Notes: a model not told the origin generated them from the letters alone. 64,000 nt of DNA from Kocuria palustris (GCF_007666205.1 NZ_VDOR01000003.1:196722-260721); one strand, 5' to 3'. Positions 25,573 through 34,667 are shown, numbered from the stretch's first letter. Made by a program: numbers and translations.

Positions 25573-26130
25573 TCACCGCTCGCGGGTCTCGTCGAGGGCC
25601 GCCAGAACAGGGGCGGGGACGAAGGCCGCGACGTCGCCGCCGAAGCCGTGGACCTCCTTGACGAGCGACGACGACACGTGCGCCAGCTCGGGCGCGGCGG
25701 CCAGGAACACCGTCTCCATGCCGGTCTGCGAGCGGTTCATGGCCTCCATCGGCAGCTCGTAGTCGAAGTCCTGCCCGGAGCGCAGCCCCTTCACGACGGC
25801 CACGGCGCCGCGGCGCTGCACGTACTGCGCCAGCAGCCCGCCGCCCAGCGGCTCGACGCTCACCCGCTGCTCGGCCCGTCCGGGCGAGTCCCGCAGCGAG
25901 TCCTCGACCAGCTGCACGCGACGCTCGATCGGGAAGCGGTGCTGCTTGGAGGGGTTGTCGGCGACCGCGACGATCACCTCGTCGAACAGCGCCGCGGCGC
26001 GCTCGATGATGCCGACGTGGCCCAGATGGACGGGATCGAAGGACCCGACGCACACGGCGCGGCGCGGACCTCGCGGCGCGCCGGCATCCGGGGACTCGGG
26101 ACGGGTGGTCGGCAGGGGGCTCTCGGTCAT
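25573..26130 (-). CDS. coaD: Phosphopantetheine adenylyltransferase
   Basis: CoaD makes dephospho-CoA from 4'-phosphopantetheine and ATP, the penultimate step of coenzyme A synthesis. From ATG 26130 it is 185 residues, a little longer than the usual ~160 because of a Pro-rich N-terminal extension before the core VCVGSFDPVHLGHVGIIERA. The nucleotidyltransferase HxGH motif is H35-L-G-H38 and the second signature is VSSSLVKEV. The open frame extends upstream without homology; the -10 box TACCGT 7 bases before ATG 26130 supports that start. Confidence 0.94.
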   Translation of the reverse strand: MTESPLPTTRPESPDAGAPRGPRRAVCVGSFDPVHLGHVGIIERAAALFDEVIVAVADNPSKQHRFPIERRVQLVEDSLRDSPGRAEQRVSVEPLGGGLLAQYVQRRGAVAVVKGLRSGQDFDYELPMEAMNRSQTGMETVFLAAAPELAHVSSSLVKEVHGFGGDVAAFVPAPVLAALDETRER

Positions 26131-26137
26131 GCCGGAC

Positions 26138-26143
26138 ACGGTA
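26138..26143 (-). promoter_or_regulatory. -10 box (TACCGT) for leaderless coaD mRNA
   Basis: TACCGT on the minus strand, 7 bases before the coaD ATG. Confidence 0.45.
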
Positions 26144-26235
26144 TCGCGGCTCGGGGCGCCCGCGCGGGGCGGACGGCCGCGCACGTCAGCGGCCGCGGGC
26201 GGATGAGGGGCAGGGGGGGCGGCCGAGGCCCTGCC

Positions 26236-26241
26236 TAGACT
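26236..26241 (+). promoter_or_regulatory. -10 box (TAGACT) for the aminotransferase gene
   Basis: TAGACT followed by 7 bases and the ATG at 26249, consistent with a leaderless transcript. Confidence 0.55.
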
Positions 26242-26248
26242 CGAGCCC

Positions 26249-27518
26249 ATGAGCCGCTCCCCTGCCGACCGCCGCACCCCTCCCTGGCACGCCATGGCCC
26301 GCGGGGCCGGGCTGATGGACGAGGCCGGCGCCCTGCGATCGACGATCTTCGACGAGACCTCGGCGCTGGCCCGTCGCCACGACGCCGTCAACCTGGGCCA
26401 GGGCTTCCCCGACGCCGATGGCCCCGAGCCCATGCTCGCCGCCGCCGTCGACGCGATCCGCGGCGGTGCCAATCAGTACACGCCCGACCGGGGGCTGCCG
26501 GCGCTGCGCGAGGCCGTGGCCGCCCAGCAGCTCGAGACCCAGGGGCGGGAGCTCGACCCCGAGACCGAGGTCATCGTCTCGGCCGGCGCCGCGGAGGGCC
26601 TGGCCGCCTCGCTGCTGTCGGTGCTGCGGCCCGGCGACGAGGTCGTGGTGCTCGAGCCGCACTACGACCTGTACGCCGCCGTCGTGGCCTTCGCCGGGGG
26701 CATCCTGCGCACGGTGCCGCTGCGCCCGCCGGAGTTCCGCGCGGATCCCGACGAGCTGCGCGCCGCCTTCGGCGAGCGCACCGCCGCGGTGCTCGTGAAC
26801 GACCCCCACAATCCGACCGGGATGGTCCTCGACCGGCAGACCGCCCGCTTGATCGGGGAGCTGGCCGTCGAGCACGAGGCGATCATCCTCACCGACGAGG
26901 TCTACGAGCACCTGCGCCACGACGGCGATCACGTGTCCCTGGCCGCGGGCTCCTCTGCCTCCCCGTCGAGCCTGCTCGACGCCGAGCTGGCCGACCGGGT
27001 CCGAGCCCGCACCCTCGTGGTGTCCTCGGCCTCCAAGACGCTGCGCGCAACCGGCTGGCGGATCGGCTGGGTGAGCGGGCCCGCCGAGCTCATCCGCGGG
27101 GTCGCCGTGGTCAAGACCTATCTGTCCCACTCGGCTCCGGCCCCGCTGCAGCACGCGGTCGCCGTCGGCCTGCGGAATCTGCATCCCTGGGCCGAGTCCC
27201 TGGCGGCCGAGCAGGGCGAGCGCAGCGCCCTGGTCGCCCGGGCCCTGCGCGGCATGGGGCTCGCCGTGGCGCAGCCGTCGGGCTCGTACTACGTCGTGGC
27301 CGACTTCTCCCCGGTGCTCGAGCGCTTCGGGGCGACGACGTCGGCGCAGCTGTCCGTCGCGCTGATCGAGCAGGCCGGGGTGGCGCTGCTGCCGCTGTCG
27401 GCGTTCGCCTCCCCCGGCAGCCGGGAGCTCTACGAGGGCTGGATGCGGGTGGCCGCGTGCAAGAGCACCCCCCACTCTGCAGGAGGGCATGAGGCGGCTG
27501 GCCGCGGCGCTGCGCTGA
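26249..27518 (+). CDS. PLP-dependent class I/II aminotransferase, apparent frameshift near the 3' end
   Basis: A fold-type I aminotransferase of the kynurenine/methionine aminotransferase kind: NLGQGFPDADGPE near residue 50, ANQYTPDRGLPALREA, NDPHNPTG, DEVYEHLR, and PLP-lysine in SSASKTLRATGWRIGW. The specific substrate is not certain. After MRVAACKSTP the reading frame departs from the family: a run of six C (27468-27473) shifts it. With five C the protein would end in TLQEGMRRLAAALR at the TGA 27516-27518, the normal family C-terminus; as written it runs on to 27760 through repeat DNA. The frame loss is either a sequencing error or a recent mutation affecting the last ~15 residues. Confidence 0.88.
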
Positions 27519-27572
27519 CCTCCGCCGCCGGCGTCGCCGCCGCTCCCCCGTCACGGCGGGCGTCGGCCGCGC

Positions 27573-27738
27573 CCCTCGACCGCGAGCGGCCGCATTTCCA
27601 CCCAACCCCGCGCGAGTGGCCGATTTCTCACCGTTTCGACGTCGAAGCGGTGAGAAATCGGCCACTCGGGGCACATGAGGTAAGGAATCGGCCGCTCGCG
27701 GTGCGTGAGGTGAGGAATCGGCCGGTCGCGGGCGCGGC
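27573..27738. repeat. Symmetrical array of five ~30-bp repeats around a palindrome
   Basis: Two inverted copies (27573-27602, 27603-27632) face three direct copies (27649-27678, 27679-27708, 27709-27738) across a 16-base centre containing TTCGACGTCGAA. Each copy has the core GGAATCGGCCGCTCGCGG with small changes. The innermost copies form a 56-base near-perfect palindrome (27613-27668). It lies in the gap between the convergent aminotransferase and UDP-glucose dehydrogenase genes and has lower GC than its surroundings. There is no spacer diversity, so it is not CRISPR. Confidence 0.85.
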
Positions 27739-27815
27739 CATCGAGCTCAGCGGGGTGTGATGCGAGGGGGGCGCTTCGACAGGGGCAATGCAGGGAGAGC
27801 AGGAGAGGCAGGGAG

Positions 27816-27840
27816 CCCCCGGTCCGGGCGGGGCCGGGGG
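27816..27840 (-). terminator. Hairpin terminator after the UDP-glucose dehydrogenase gene
   Basis: A 10-bp stem with one G-T pair (27816-27825 with 27831-27840, 5-base loop) lies 24 bases past the stop at 27864. Confidence 0.6.
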
Positions 27841-27863
27841 TCGACGACGCCCGCGGGCCGTGC

Positions 27864-29216
27864 TCAGGCGCGGCGGCCGAGGGCGCGGTAGGTCCAGCCC
27901 GCGTCGATCCACTGCTGCGGGTCCAGGACATTGCGGCCGTCGAGGATCTGCCGGCTGCGCACGAGCGGGGCGAGCTGCTCCGGGGTCATCCGCCGGAACT
28001 CGTCCCACTCGGTCAGCAGCACGACGACCTCGGCGCGGGCGACGGCCTGGATGAGGGAGCTCGCGTAGTCGACGCGGGGATAGCGCTTCGCGGCGTTCTC
28101 GTTGGCCTTCGGGTCGTACACGTGCACGTCGGCGCCGACGGAGTGCAGCCGGGCGGCGATGTCGAGGGCCGGCGAGTCCCGGACGTCATCGGACTCCGGC
28201 TTGAAGGCCGCGCCGAGCACGGCGATCTCCCGGCCCATGACCGAGCCGCCGAGCATCTCGGTGATGACCCCGACCGTGTGCTCGCGGCGGCGGATGTTGA
28301 TGTCGTCGACCTCGGCCAGGAAGCGCACCGACTGATCCAGCCCCAGCTCGGAGGCCCGGGCCCGCAGCGCACGGATGTCCTTGGGCAGGCAGCCGCCGCC
28401 GAAGCCGACGCCGGCGTTGAGGAACTTGCGGCCGATCCGCTCGTCCATGCCGATCGCATCGGCCAGGGTGCGGATGTCACCGCCCACGGCCTCGGTCAGC
28501 TCGGACAGCGAGTTGATGAAGCTGATCTTGGTGGCCAGGAAGGAGTTGGCCGCGACCTTCACGAGCTCGGAGGTCTCGTAGTCGGTCACGATCAGGGGGA
28601 TCTGCTCGGCCAGCTGCGGCGCGTAGACGTCGCGCATGATCCGCTCGAGCCGCTGCGCCTGCTCCCGCTCGCCCGGGTCCTCGCTGCCATGGCCGGGCAG
28701 GCCCAGGACCATGCGGTCCGGGTGCAGGGTGTCCTCGACCGCGTGGCCCTCGCGCAGGAACTCGGGATTCCACACGAGGTCGACGTCGATGCCCTCCGGA
28801 GCGTGAGTGCGCGCCAGCTCGCGCAGCCGGCGCGCGGTGCCGACGGGGACGGTGGACTTGCCGGCGATCACGGCGTCGCGCGTGAGGTGCTGCGAGATCC
28901 GGGTGACCGCGGCGTCGACGTGGGTCAGGTCCGCGGCGAAGGCCCCGGGGCGCTGCGGGGTGCCCACGCCGATGAAGTGGACGTCGCCGAAGGCCCCGGC
29001 CTCCTCGTAGTCGGCGGTGAAGCGCAGCCGGCCCGAGTCGACGTGCCGGCGCAGCAGCTCCGGCAGCTCGGGCTCGTGGAACGGGAGCACGCCCGCCGAC
29101 AGCGCCTCGAGCTTGGCGGGGTCGACGTCCACGCCCAGGACCTCGTACCCCATCTCCGCCAGCGATGCCGCGTGCGTGGCCCCCAGGTAGCCGGTCCCCA
29201 GAACGGTGATGCGCAT
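27864..29216 (-). CDS. UDP-glucose 6-dehydrogenase
   Basis: Oxidises UDP-glucose to UDP-glucuronate with two NAD+, feeding surface polysaccharide synthesis. The 450-residue protein has the N-terminal Rossmann motif VLGTGYLGATHAASLA, the central helix domain with VKVAANSFLATKISFINS, the catalytic C276 in GFGGGCLPKD, and the C-terminal UDP-binding domain (AAFKPESDDVRDSP). ATG 29216, with an AGGAG site about 11 bases before it, is chosen over the longer open frame. In related genomes rsmD and coaD are neighbours, so this gene and the convergent aminotransferase look like an insertion between them. Confidence 0.92.
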   Translation of the reverse strand: MRITVLGTGYLGATHAASLAEMGYEVLGVDVDPAKLEALSAGVLPFHEPELPELLRRHVDSGRLRFTADYEEAGAFGDVHFIGVGTPQRPGAFAADLTHVDAAVTRISQHLTRDAVIAGKSTVPVGTARRLRELARTHAPEGIDVDLVWNPEFLREGHAVEDTLHPDRMVLGLPGHGSEDPGEREQAQRLERIMRDVYAPQLAEQIPLIVTDYETSELVKVAANSFLATKISFINSLSELTEAVGGDIRTLADAIGMDERIGRKFLNAGVGFGGGCLPKDIRALRARASELGLDQSVRFLAEVDDINIRRREHTVGVITEMLGGSVMGREIAVLGAAFKPESDDVRDSPALDIAARLHSVGADVHVYDPKANENAAKRYPRVDYASSLIQAVARAEVVVLLTEWDEFRRMTPEQLAPLVRSRQILDGRNVLDPQQWIDAGWTYRALGRRA

Positions 29217-29366
29217 GTGGTGCGTGCTCCTCGCCTCGTGCTGCCGCGGGATCGGGGCTGATCCGCGGGTCCTGCGCATGACGGTCGCATGCGGGACAGC
29301 GCCCCGGCCCGGATCCCCGGATGTGTCGGATGAACTTCTGGTGATGCTTCGGCGGCGGCCGGCGTC

Positions 29367-30008
29367 TCAGGCCCCGTGATCACGGCGGCCGGGCCCGCCG
29401 CCGGCGCCCGGTTCCGCGTCGGCTTCCGCATCCGAGGCGTCCCCGGGCTCGTCCGCCTCCGCGTACCAGAGCATCGACTCCCCGTGCTTGGACCGATCCA
29501 GCAGGCGCAGTCCGGCGGGCCAGGTCGGCTCGGGCGAGCGGGACGAGCGTTCGATCACGACGACGCCCCCGGGTCCGAGCCTGCCGGCCAGGCCCGCTAG
29601 GACCTCCGTGACCTCCGCTTCCCCGAGCGGGTAGGGCGGATCCGCGAGCACGAGATCCCAGGGCCCGTCATGGTCCTGGACGTAGGTCAGTGCCGTGCCC
29701 CGCTCGGCCCGCACGACCTGCGCGTCCAGCGCCCGGTTCACCGTCTCGGCATTCGCGCGGCAGACCCCCAGCGCCTTCGGGTGCTTCTCGACCAGGACGA
29801 CGGCGCGCGCCCCCCGGCTCGCGGACTCGCAGCCCAGCGCCCCGGACCCGGCGTACAGGTCCAGGACCCGGGCGTCGTCGAGCATCCCCCACGCCTCGAG
29901 CCTGGAGAACAGGGATTCCTTGAGGCGGTCGGTGCTCGGGCGGGTCCCGCTGCCGGGCACGGAGGCCAGGCGGATGCCGCCGGCGGCTCCGGCGATGATG
30001 CGGCTCAT
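29367..30008 (-). CDS. rsmD: 16S rRNA (guanine966-N2)-methyltransferase
   Basis: RsmD methylates G966 of 16S rRNA. The 213-residue protein opens with SRIIAGAAGGIRL, has the SAM-binding motif VLDLYAGSGALGCE around residues 48-61, and the amino-methyltransferase catalytic motif LADPPYPLG near 122-130. The last ~35 residues are an acidic/Gly-rich tail not found in E. coli RsmD. It begins 6 bases after the recG stop in the same direction, the conserved actinobacterial order. Confidence 0.93.
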   Translation of the reverse strand: MSRIIAGAAGGIRLASVPGSGTRPSTDRLKESLFSRLEAWGMLDDARVLDLYAGSGALGCESASRGARAVVLVEKHPKALGVCRANAETVNRALDAQVVRAERGTALTYVQDHDGPWDLVLADPPYPLGEAEVTEVLAGLAGRLGPGGVVVIERSSRSPEPTWPAGLRLLDRSKHGESMLWYAEADEPGDASDAEADAEPGAGGGPGRRDHGA

Positions 30009-30014
30009 GACGGA

Positions 30015-32321
30015 TCAGCCTCGCTCCAGGTACTTCTCGGTGTCCTCGTCGAGGGCCGCGCGGATGGCGGCCAGCAGCTCGGGATGCCGCTGCAGGTCCG
30101 GGTCGGCATCGAGCACGGACTGCGCCTCCGAACGAGCCTTCTCGATCACCGCGGCATCGTCCACGGCCCGCAGCAGCCGCAGGGTCGATCGGCCCCCGGA
30201 CTGCGCGTCGCCGAGGATGTCGCCCTCGCGGCGCTGCGCCAGGTCGGCCTGGGCGAGCTCGAAGCCGTCCGTCGTGGCGGCCACCGCGGCGATCCGCTCG
30301 CGCGAGGGGTGCTCCGCGCCCCTCCGGGTGACCAGCAGGCACGTGCTCGCATGCCCCCCGCGCCCGATGCGCCCGCGCAGCTGGTGCAGCTGGGAGATCC
30401 CGAAGCGGTCCGCGTCGGCGATGACCATCAGGGTCGCATTGGGGACGTCGACGCCCACCTCCACGACCGTGGTGCAGATCAGCAGGTCGATCTCCCCGGC
30501 CGCGAAGCCCTCCATGACGGCGGACTTCTCGGCTCCGTCGAGCCGCCCGTGCAGCACGGCCGTGCGCACGGAGGCCAGCTCGGGCGCCGCATCGACGATC
30601 TGCTCGAGCCAGCTCGTGGAGACCATGGTCTCCGCCGCCCGGTCGTCGAGCGCGGATCCTGACAGGGAGAAGGGCGGGATCTCGTCGTCGGCGCCGATCT
30701 TGGGCGCCACGACGTAGACCTGCCGGCCCTGCGCGATCTCCTCGGCGGCCCTGGCCATGATCCGACGCTCCCACGCGGGGTGCTCGAGCAGCCCCACCAC
30801 GTGGGTCTCGATCGGGCGCCGGCCGGCGGGCAGGCCCTCGAGCACGGAGACGTCGAGGTCGCCGAAGACCGTCATGGCCACCGTGCGCGGGATCGGGGTG
30901 GCCGTCATGACGAGCAGGTGCGGCACCTCGTCGGTGCCCGACTCGCGCAGGCGGTCGCGCTGCTCGACGCCGAAGCGGTGCTGCTCGTCGATCACCACGA
31001 GCCCGAGGCGCGAGAACTCCACCGTGTCCGAGAGCAGGGCGTGCGTGCCGATCACGATCCCGGCCTCGCCCGTGATGATCTCGAGCATCGCCCGCTTGCG
31101 GGCCGCGGCGGGCATCGATCCGGTCAGCAGCACCACCCGGGTGCCGTCGGGGTCCCCGTCCAGGGTCCCGGCCGCGCCGAGCGGGCCCAGGGCGCGGGTG
31201 ATCGAGGCGTGGTGCTGGGCGGCCAGCACCTCGGTGGGCGCGAGCAGCACGGCCTGCGCTCCGGAGTCGACGGCCTGGAGCATGGCCCGCAGCGCCACGA
31301 CGGTCTTGCCGGAGCCGACATCGCCCTGCAGGAGCCGGTTCATGGGGTGCTCGGCGGCCAGGTCCCGGGCGATCTGCTCGCCGACCGCCTGCTGGGACGC
31401 CGTCAGGGCGAACGGAAGGCGCGCTCCGAACCCCGCGAGCAGTCGGCCCCCGGCCCCGGTGAGCACGGGAGCCGCTCGCTGGGCGACGGCCCGGCGCCGG
31501 CGCAGCAGCGCCGCCTGCAGGATCAGCGCCTCGGTGTGCCGGAAGCGGGCCTTGGCCCGGTGCCACTCCTGCTCATCGGCCGGGCGGTGCATGGCCCCGT
31601 ACGCAGTGCGCAGATCGGAGTACCCGTGGGCGCGAGCGATCTCGGGCGGCAGCGGGTCCGGCACGGTCGACCAATCCACGGCGGCCAGGCTCAGCTGGAC
31701 GGCCTGGGCGATCCGATCGCCCGTGAGCTTCGCGACGGCCGGGTAGACCGGCACCGGGCGCCCGGCGCTGCTCAGGGCATCGGCGGCGTCCGCGTCGTCG
31801 CCGGGATCCAGCGGCGCATAGTGCGGATTGGTCATGGTCAGCTCGCCGCGGTACTGCGTGACCTTCCCCGAGAACAGGGCGTGGGTCCCGGTGAGCAGAT
31901 CGCGCGCGGCCGTCCACGCGTTGAAGAAGCTCAGCGTCATGGTCGCGCCGGTGGCCCCGGCCAGGAGCTCGGCCTCCTCCTGCGAGGACCGGTCCGTGAT
32001 CACGACCTCGGTGATCGAGCCGCTGCGCGAGCGCATCCGCCGGGTGGACACGCGCAGCACCTCGGCCACGAGCGTGGCGTGCTCGTCCAGGCGCAGCTCG
32101 TCGAACGACGTGAGCTCCCCGCGCGGCACGAGCCGGCGCGGGAAGTGCTCGAGCAGCTGCCCGATCGAGGTGACCCCCAGATGCTTCGAGAACGCGCTCG
32201 CGGTGCTCCCGCCGAGCACCTCGCTCAGCGGGCGGTCCAGATCCCCGCGCTCGACGGCCACGCCCCCTGCCGGGCCTTCGGCCGGCCGCGACGACGGCCC
32301 GGGCGTCTTCCGCGGGCTCAT
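30015..32321 (-). CDS. recG: ATP-dependent DNA helicase RecG
   Basis: RecG remodels stalled replication forks and branched DNA. The 768-residue protein has an N-terminal wedge/OB domain (to ~250) and two helicase domains: Walker A GDVGSGKTVVALRA, motif II IDEQHRFGVEQR (a DEQH box typical of RecG), TATPIPRT, and motif VI QLRGRIGRGGHAST. The ATG at 32321 overlaps the preceding stop by one base (TGATG); the longer open frame upstream is the shadow of the DAK2 gene. A ~20-residue Ser/Pro-rich extension precedes the first conserved helix. Confidence 0.95.
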   Translation of the reverse strand: MSPRKTPGPSSRPAEGPAGGVAVERGDLDRPLSEVLGGSTASAFSKHLGVTSIGQLLEHFPRRLVPRGELTSFDELRLDEHATLVAEVLRVSTRRMRSRSGSITEVVITDRSSQEEAELLAGATGATMTLSFFNAWTAARDLLTGTHALFSGKVTQYRGELTMTNPHYAPLDPGDDADAADALSSAGRPVPVYPAVAKLTGDRIAQAVQLSLAAVDWSTVPDPLPPEIARAHGYSDLRTAYGAMHRPADEQEWHRAKARFRHTEALILQAALLRRRRAVAQRAAPVLTGAGGRLLAGFGARLPFALTASQQAVGEQIARDLAAEHPMNRLLQGDVGSGKTVVALRAMLQAVDSGAQAVLLAPTEVLAAQHHASITRALGPLGAAGTLDGDPDGTRVVLLTGSMPAAARKRAMLEIITGEAGIVIGTHALLSDTVEFSRLGLVVIDEQHRFGVEQRDRLRESGTDEVPHLLVMTATPIPRTVAMTVFGDLDVSVLEGLPAGRRPIETHVVGLLEHPAWERRIMARAAEEIAQGRQVYVVAPKIGADDEIPPFSLSGSALDDRAAETMVSTSWLEQIVDAAPELASVRTAVLHGRLDGAEKSAVMEGFAAGEIDLLICTTVVEVGVDVPNATLMVIADADRFGISQLHQLRGRIGRGGHASTCLLVTRRGAEHPSRERIAAVAATTDGFELAQADLAQRREGDILGDAQSGGRSTLRLLRAVDDAAVIEKARSEAQSVLDADPDLQRHPELLAAIRAALDEDTEKYLERG

Positions 32322-33391
32322 CAGTCGAGGTCCGAGACGTTGACCCGGCTCTGCCGGCCGGCGTCCTCGGGGCTCAGCCCGGTGACGGCGACGTTGCGCG
32401 GCGTGCCGTGGGTGCGCAGGAGCTCGAGCGCCTCCTGCTGGTCGTCCACGTGGACGTGGACCCGCCAGCGCCACAGCTCGCCATCGATCTGGGAGATCGG
32501 GGAGGTGATCACGGAGCGGCCGATCTCGGTGAGCTCGTAGCGCACGGTCGCGGCCTCGAGCGCGGTCAGCTCGACCGTGGCGACGACCTCGACGCCCGTG
32601 TCGTGCTCGCCCGCCGCCGGGGCCATGTCGGTCTCCGGGTCGAGCCGGGCGACCACGCTGCGCATCCGCGTCAGCAGGTCCTGGACCCGGGCCCCGGTCT
32701 CCTGGCCGGTCGGCTCGGCGGAGCCCTCGGGGGCCCCGGCCCACAGCACGGGCCGCCCGGCGCCCTCCCCGGCGGCCGCGCGCCGCAGGGCATCCACGAC
32801 GATCAGCATCCCGAGCGCCCCGGCATCGACCCGGCGGGTCCCCTGCAGGACCTCGAGCTGATCGGTCGAGCCGAGCACGGCCTCCTGCGCGATCGCGACG
32901 ACGCGCTCGAGCAGGTGCAGCAGGGTGCGCTTGGACCCGGGATCCTCGGTCTCCGGGACCGGCGCGCCCGCGATGTCGCGGATGACCGAGAGCATGGTGC
33001 CGGGGACCGGATCCGTCAGCGCGGACCAGCAGCGCAGGTCGCCCGAGGCCAGCGCCTGGGACAGGGACTCCGCGGTGAGGCCGGTGCCCTGCAGGGAGAC
33101 GCCGACGGCCGTGAGCCACACGGCGAACAGCGAGCCGGAGTTGCCGCGGGCGTCGTCGAGGGCGGCCTGCCCGGCCAGCATGATGAGCTCGCCGGCATCG
33201 GGGGTCTCCAGGACCTCGACGGCCTCGGCCGCCGTGGCGACGGTGATCACCAGGTTCGTGCCGGTGTCCGAGTCGGCCACCGGGAAGACGTTGAGCGCGT
33301 CCAGCAGATCGGCGGAGGATCGCAGCTCACGGACGGCGAGGCTCAGCCACCGCCTCACGAGGTCCGTGTTCGCTGCGCTGCGCACGTTCAA
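32321..33391 (-). CDS. DAK2 domain protein (FakA/DhaL-like phosphotransferase)
   Basis: A 356-residue protein with an N-terminal DhaL/DAK2 domain: LNVFPVADSDTGTNL around residues 34-48 supplies the aspartates that bind Mg-ADP, and ARGNSGSLF follows near 81-89. The C-terminal ~130 residues resemble the second domain of FakA-type proteins but are short. In Firmicutes FakA is the fatty acid kinase with FakB; no FakB is seen here, so substrate is unknown. The best start is TTG 33391, which overlaps the 3' end of thiL by 65 bases; GTG at codon 3 is possible. It always precedes recG in relatives. Confidence 0.85.
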   Translation of the reverse strand: MNVRSAANTDLVRRWLSLAVRELRSSADLLDALNVFPVADSDTGTNLVITVATAAEAVEVLETPDAGELIMLAGQAALDDARGNSGSLFAVWLTAVGVSLQGTGLTAESLSQALASGDLRCWSALTDPVPGTMLSVIRDIAGAPVPETEDPGSKRTLLHLLERVVAIAQEAVLGSTDQLEVLQGTRRVDAGALGMLIVVDALRRAAAGEGAGRPVLWAGAPEGSAEPTGQETGARVQDLLTRMRSVVARLDPETDMAPAAGEHDTGVEVVATVELTALEAATVRYELTEIGRSVITSPISQIDGELWRWRVHVHVDDQQEALELLRTHGTPRNVAVTGLSPEDAGRQSRVNVSDLD

Positions 33392-34562
33392 AGTGGTCCC
33401 ATCCTCCGCTGCGGCCTGGGCCGATCAGCTCGCTCGCATCCTCGCCTGAGACGCGCACGATGCCGCCCACGCGGGGCGCCGATCGAGGCGCCTGCCCGGG
33501 AGGGCCGGCTTCCTCCGCGCCGGAGGCGGGTCCCGGAAGGCGCACAGATCCTATCGCACGGACGCCGCGGGGCAGCTGAGCGTCCGCCGGGAGGCAGGCC
33601 AGCAGACCGTGGTCCTCGCCCCCCGTGAGCACCCATTCCAGCGGGTCCGCGCCCAGCAGATCGCCCGCCGGGCGCAGCGGGGCGGCCAGCTCCCGCAGGG
33701 CCGCAGGATCCAGATCCAGATCCGCACCGGAGGCCGTCGCGATCCTGCCGGCGTCGCGGTGCAGGCCGTCGGAGACGTCGATCATGGCCGTGGCGCCGGC
33801 GCGGGCCAGCTCGGGTCCGACCGGCACCGGGGCCACGGGCCGCAGCTGGGCGCCGGCGATCTCGTCGAGCGCGGGGTCCTCCCCCGGCCGGTACGCCGTC
33901 GACGTCAGCAGCGCCAGACCGGCCGCCGCCCGCCCGACCGTCCCGGCCAGGACGATGCGATCCCCGGGCCTCGCGCCCGAGCGCAGGACCGGCCGGCGGC
34001 CCTCGAGGTCGCCGGTGACCGCGACCGTCACGACGATCTGCTCGCCGCCGCCCAGGTCGCCGCCGGCCACGGCGACGCGCGGCGCGCCGCAGGCGTCGGC
34101 GCCCCGGCGCAGCCCGCGGGCGAAGTCCCTGACCCACTCGAGCTCGGTCTGCCGGGGCAGCGTCAGGGATACGACCATCGACGACGGCACCGCGCCCATG
34201 GCCGCGGCATCGGCGAGGTTCTGCGCGGCGGCCTTGGCGCCGGTGTCCGCCCCGCGGGTCACCGTCCCGCTCGGCCAGACCGGGAGGAAGTCCTGGCCCT
34301 GGACCTGGGTGTCGGTGGTGATCACGAACCGCGCATCCGGGGCGCTGATCACGGCGCAGTCGTCACCGGGCCCGAGCTCGAGGTGCGGGGACGCCTCGCC
34401 GCGCAGCAGGGGCAGGAAGGCCGCGAGCAGCTCGGCCTCCGAGGTCTCCCCCACCGTCCTGGGCGCCGGCATCGGCGCGCACGCGCCCGCCGACCCGTCG
34501 GCGCCGGCCGCGTCCGCGCCGTCGCTCGATACGCTGCCTGCCCCGCTGTCCGTCCTGTGCAT
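33327..34562 (-). CDS. thiL: Thiamine-monophosphate kinase
   Basis: ThiL phosphorylates thiamine monophosphate to the active cofactor thiamine diphosphate. The 411-residue protein shows LGPGDDCAVI (ATP/Mg site), TDTQVQGQDF, AQNLADAAAMGA, GGDLGGG and IDVSDGLHRDAGRIA. ATG 34562, 6 bases after a TACCGT -10 box, is the start. Homologues normally stop just after GGWDHF; here that is followed by about 20 extra residues (ERAQRSEHG...) that overlap the DAK2 gene by 65 bases. One additional T after DHF would create the usual stop, so a single-base loss is possible. Confidence 0.92.
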   Translation of the reverse strand: MHRTDSGAGSVSSDGADAAGADGSAGACAPMPAPRTVGETSEAELLAAFLPLLRGEASPHLELGPGDDCAVISAPDARFVITTDTQVQGQDFLPVWPSGTVTRGADTGAKAAAQNLADAAAMGAVPSSMVVSLTLPRQTELEWVRDFARGLRRGADACGAPRVAVAGGDLGGGEQIVVTVAVTGDLEGRRPVLRSGARPGDRIVLAGTVGRAAAGLALLTSTAYRPGEDPALDEIAGAQLRPVAPVPVGPELARAGATAMIDVSDGLHRDAGRIATASGADLDLDPAALRELAAPLRPAGDLLGADPLEWVLTGGEDHGLLACLPADAQLPRGVRAIGSVRLPGPASGAEEAGPPGQAPRSAPRVGGIVRVSGEDASELIGPGRSGGWDHFERAQRSEHGPREAVAEPRRP

Positions 34563-34568
34563 GCGGAC

Positions 34569-34574
34569 ACGGTA
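34569..34574 (-). promoter_or_regulatory. -10 box (TACCGT) for leaderless thiL mRNA
   Basis: TACCGT on the minus strand, 6 bases before ATG 34562. Confidence 0.5.
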
Positions 34575-34667
34575 GCCGTGCCTCCCGACAGGCCGTGCCG
34601 CGCCGCGCCCCGCACCCGGCGGGGCGGAGCGGGGGGGGGCGATTCGGGGCCCGTGCAGCCCCGGCGA

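Noticed and set aside
27573-27738. Possible CRISPR array
   Set aside because: Units abut without variable spacers, orientation flips in the middle, and no cas genes are present.
26249-27760. Long aminotransferase with an 80-residue C-terminal extension rich in RNRPL-like repeats
   Set aside because: The extension is produced by the one-base frameshift and translation of the intergenic repeat array; the family C-terminus exists in the other frame.
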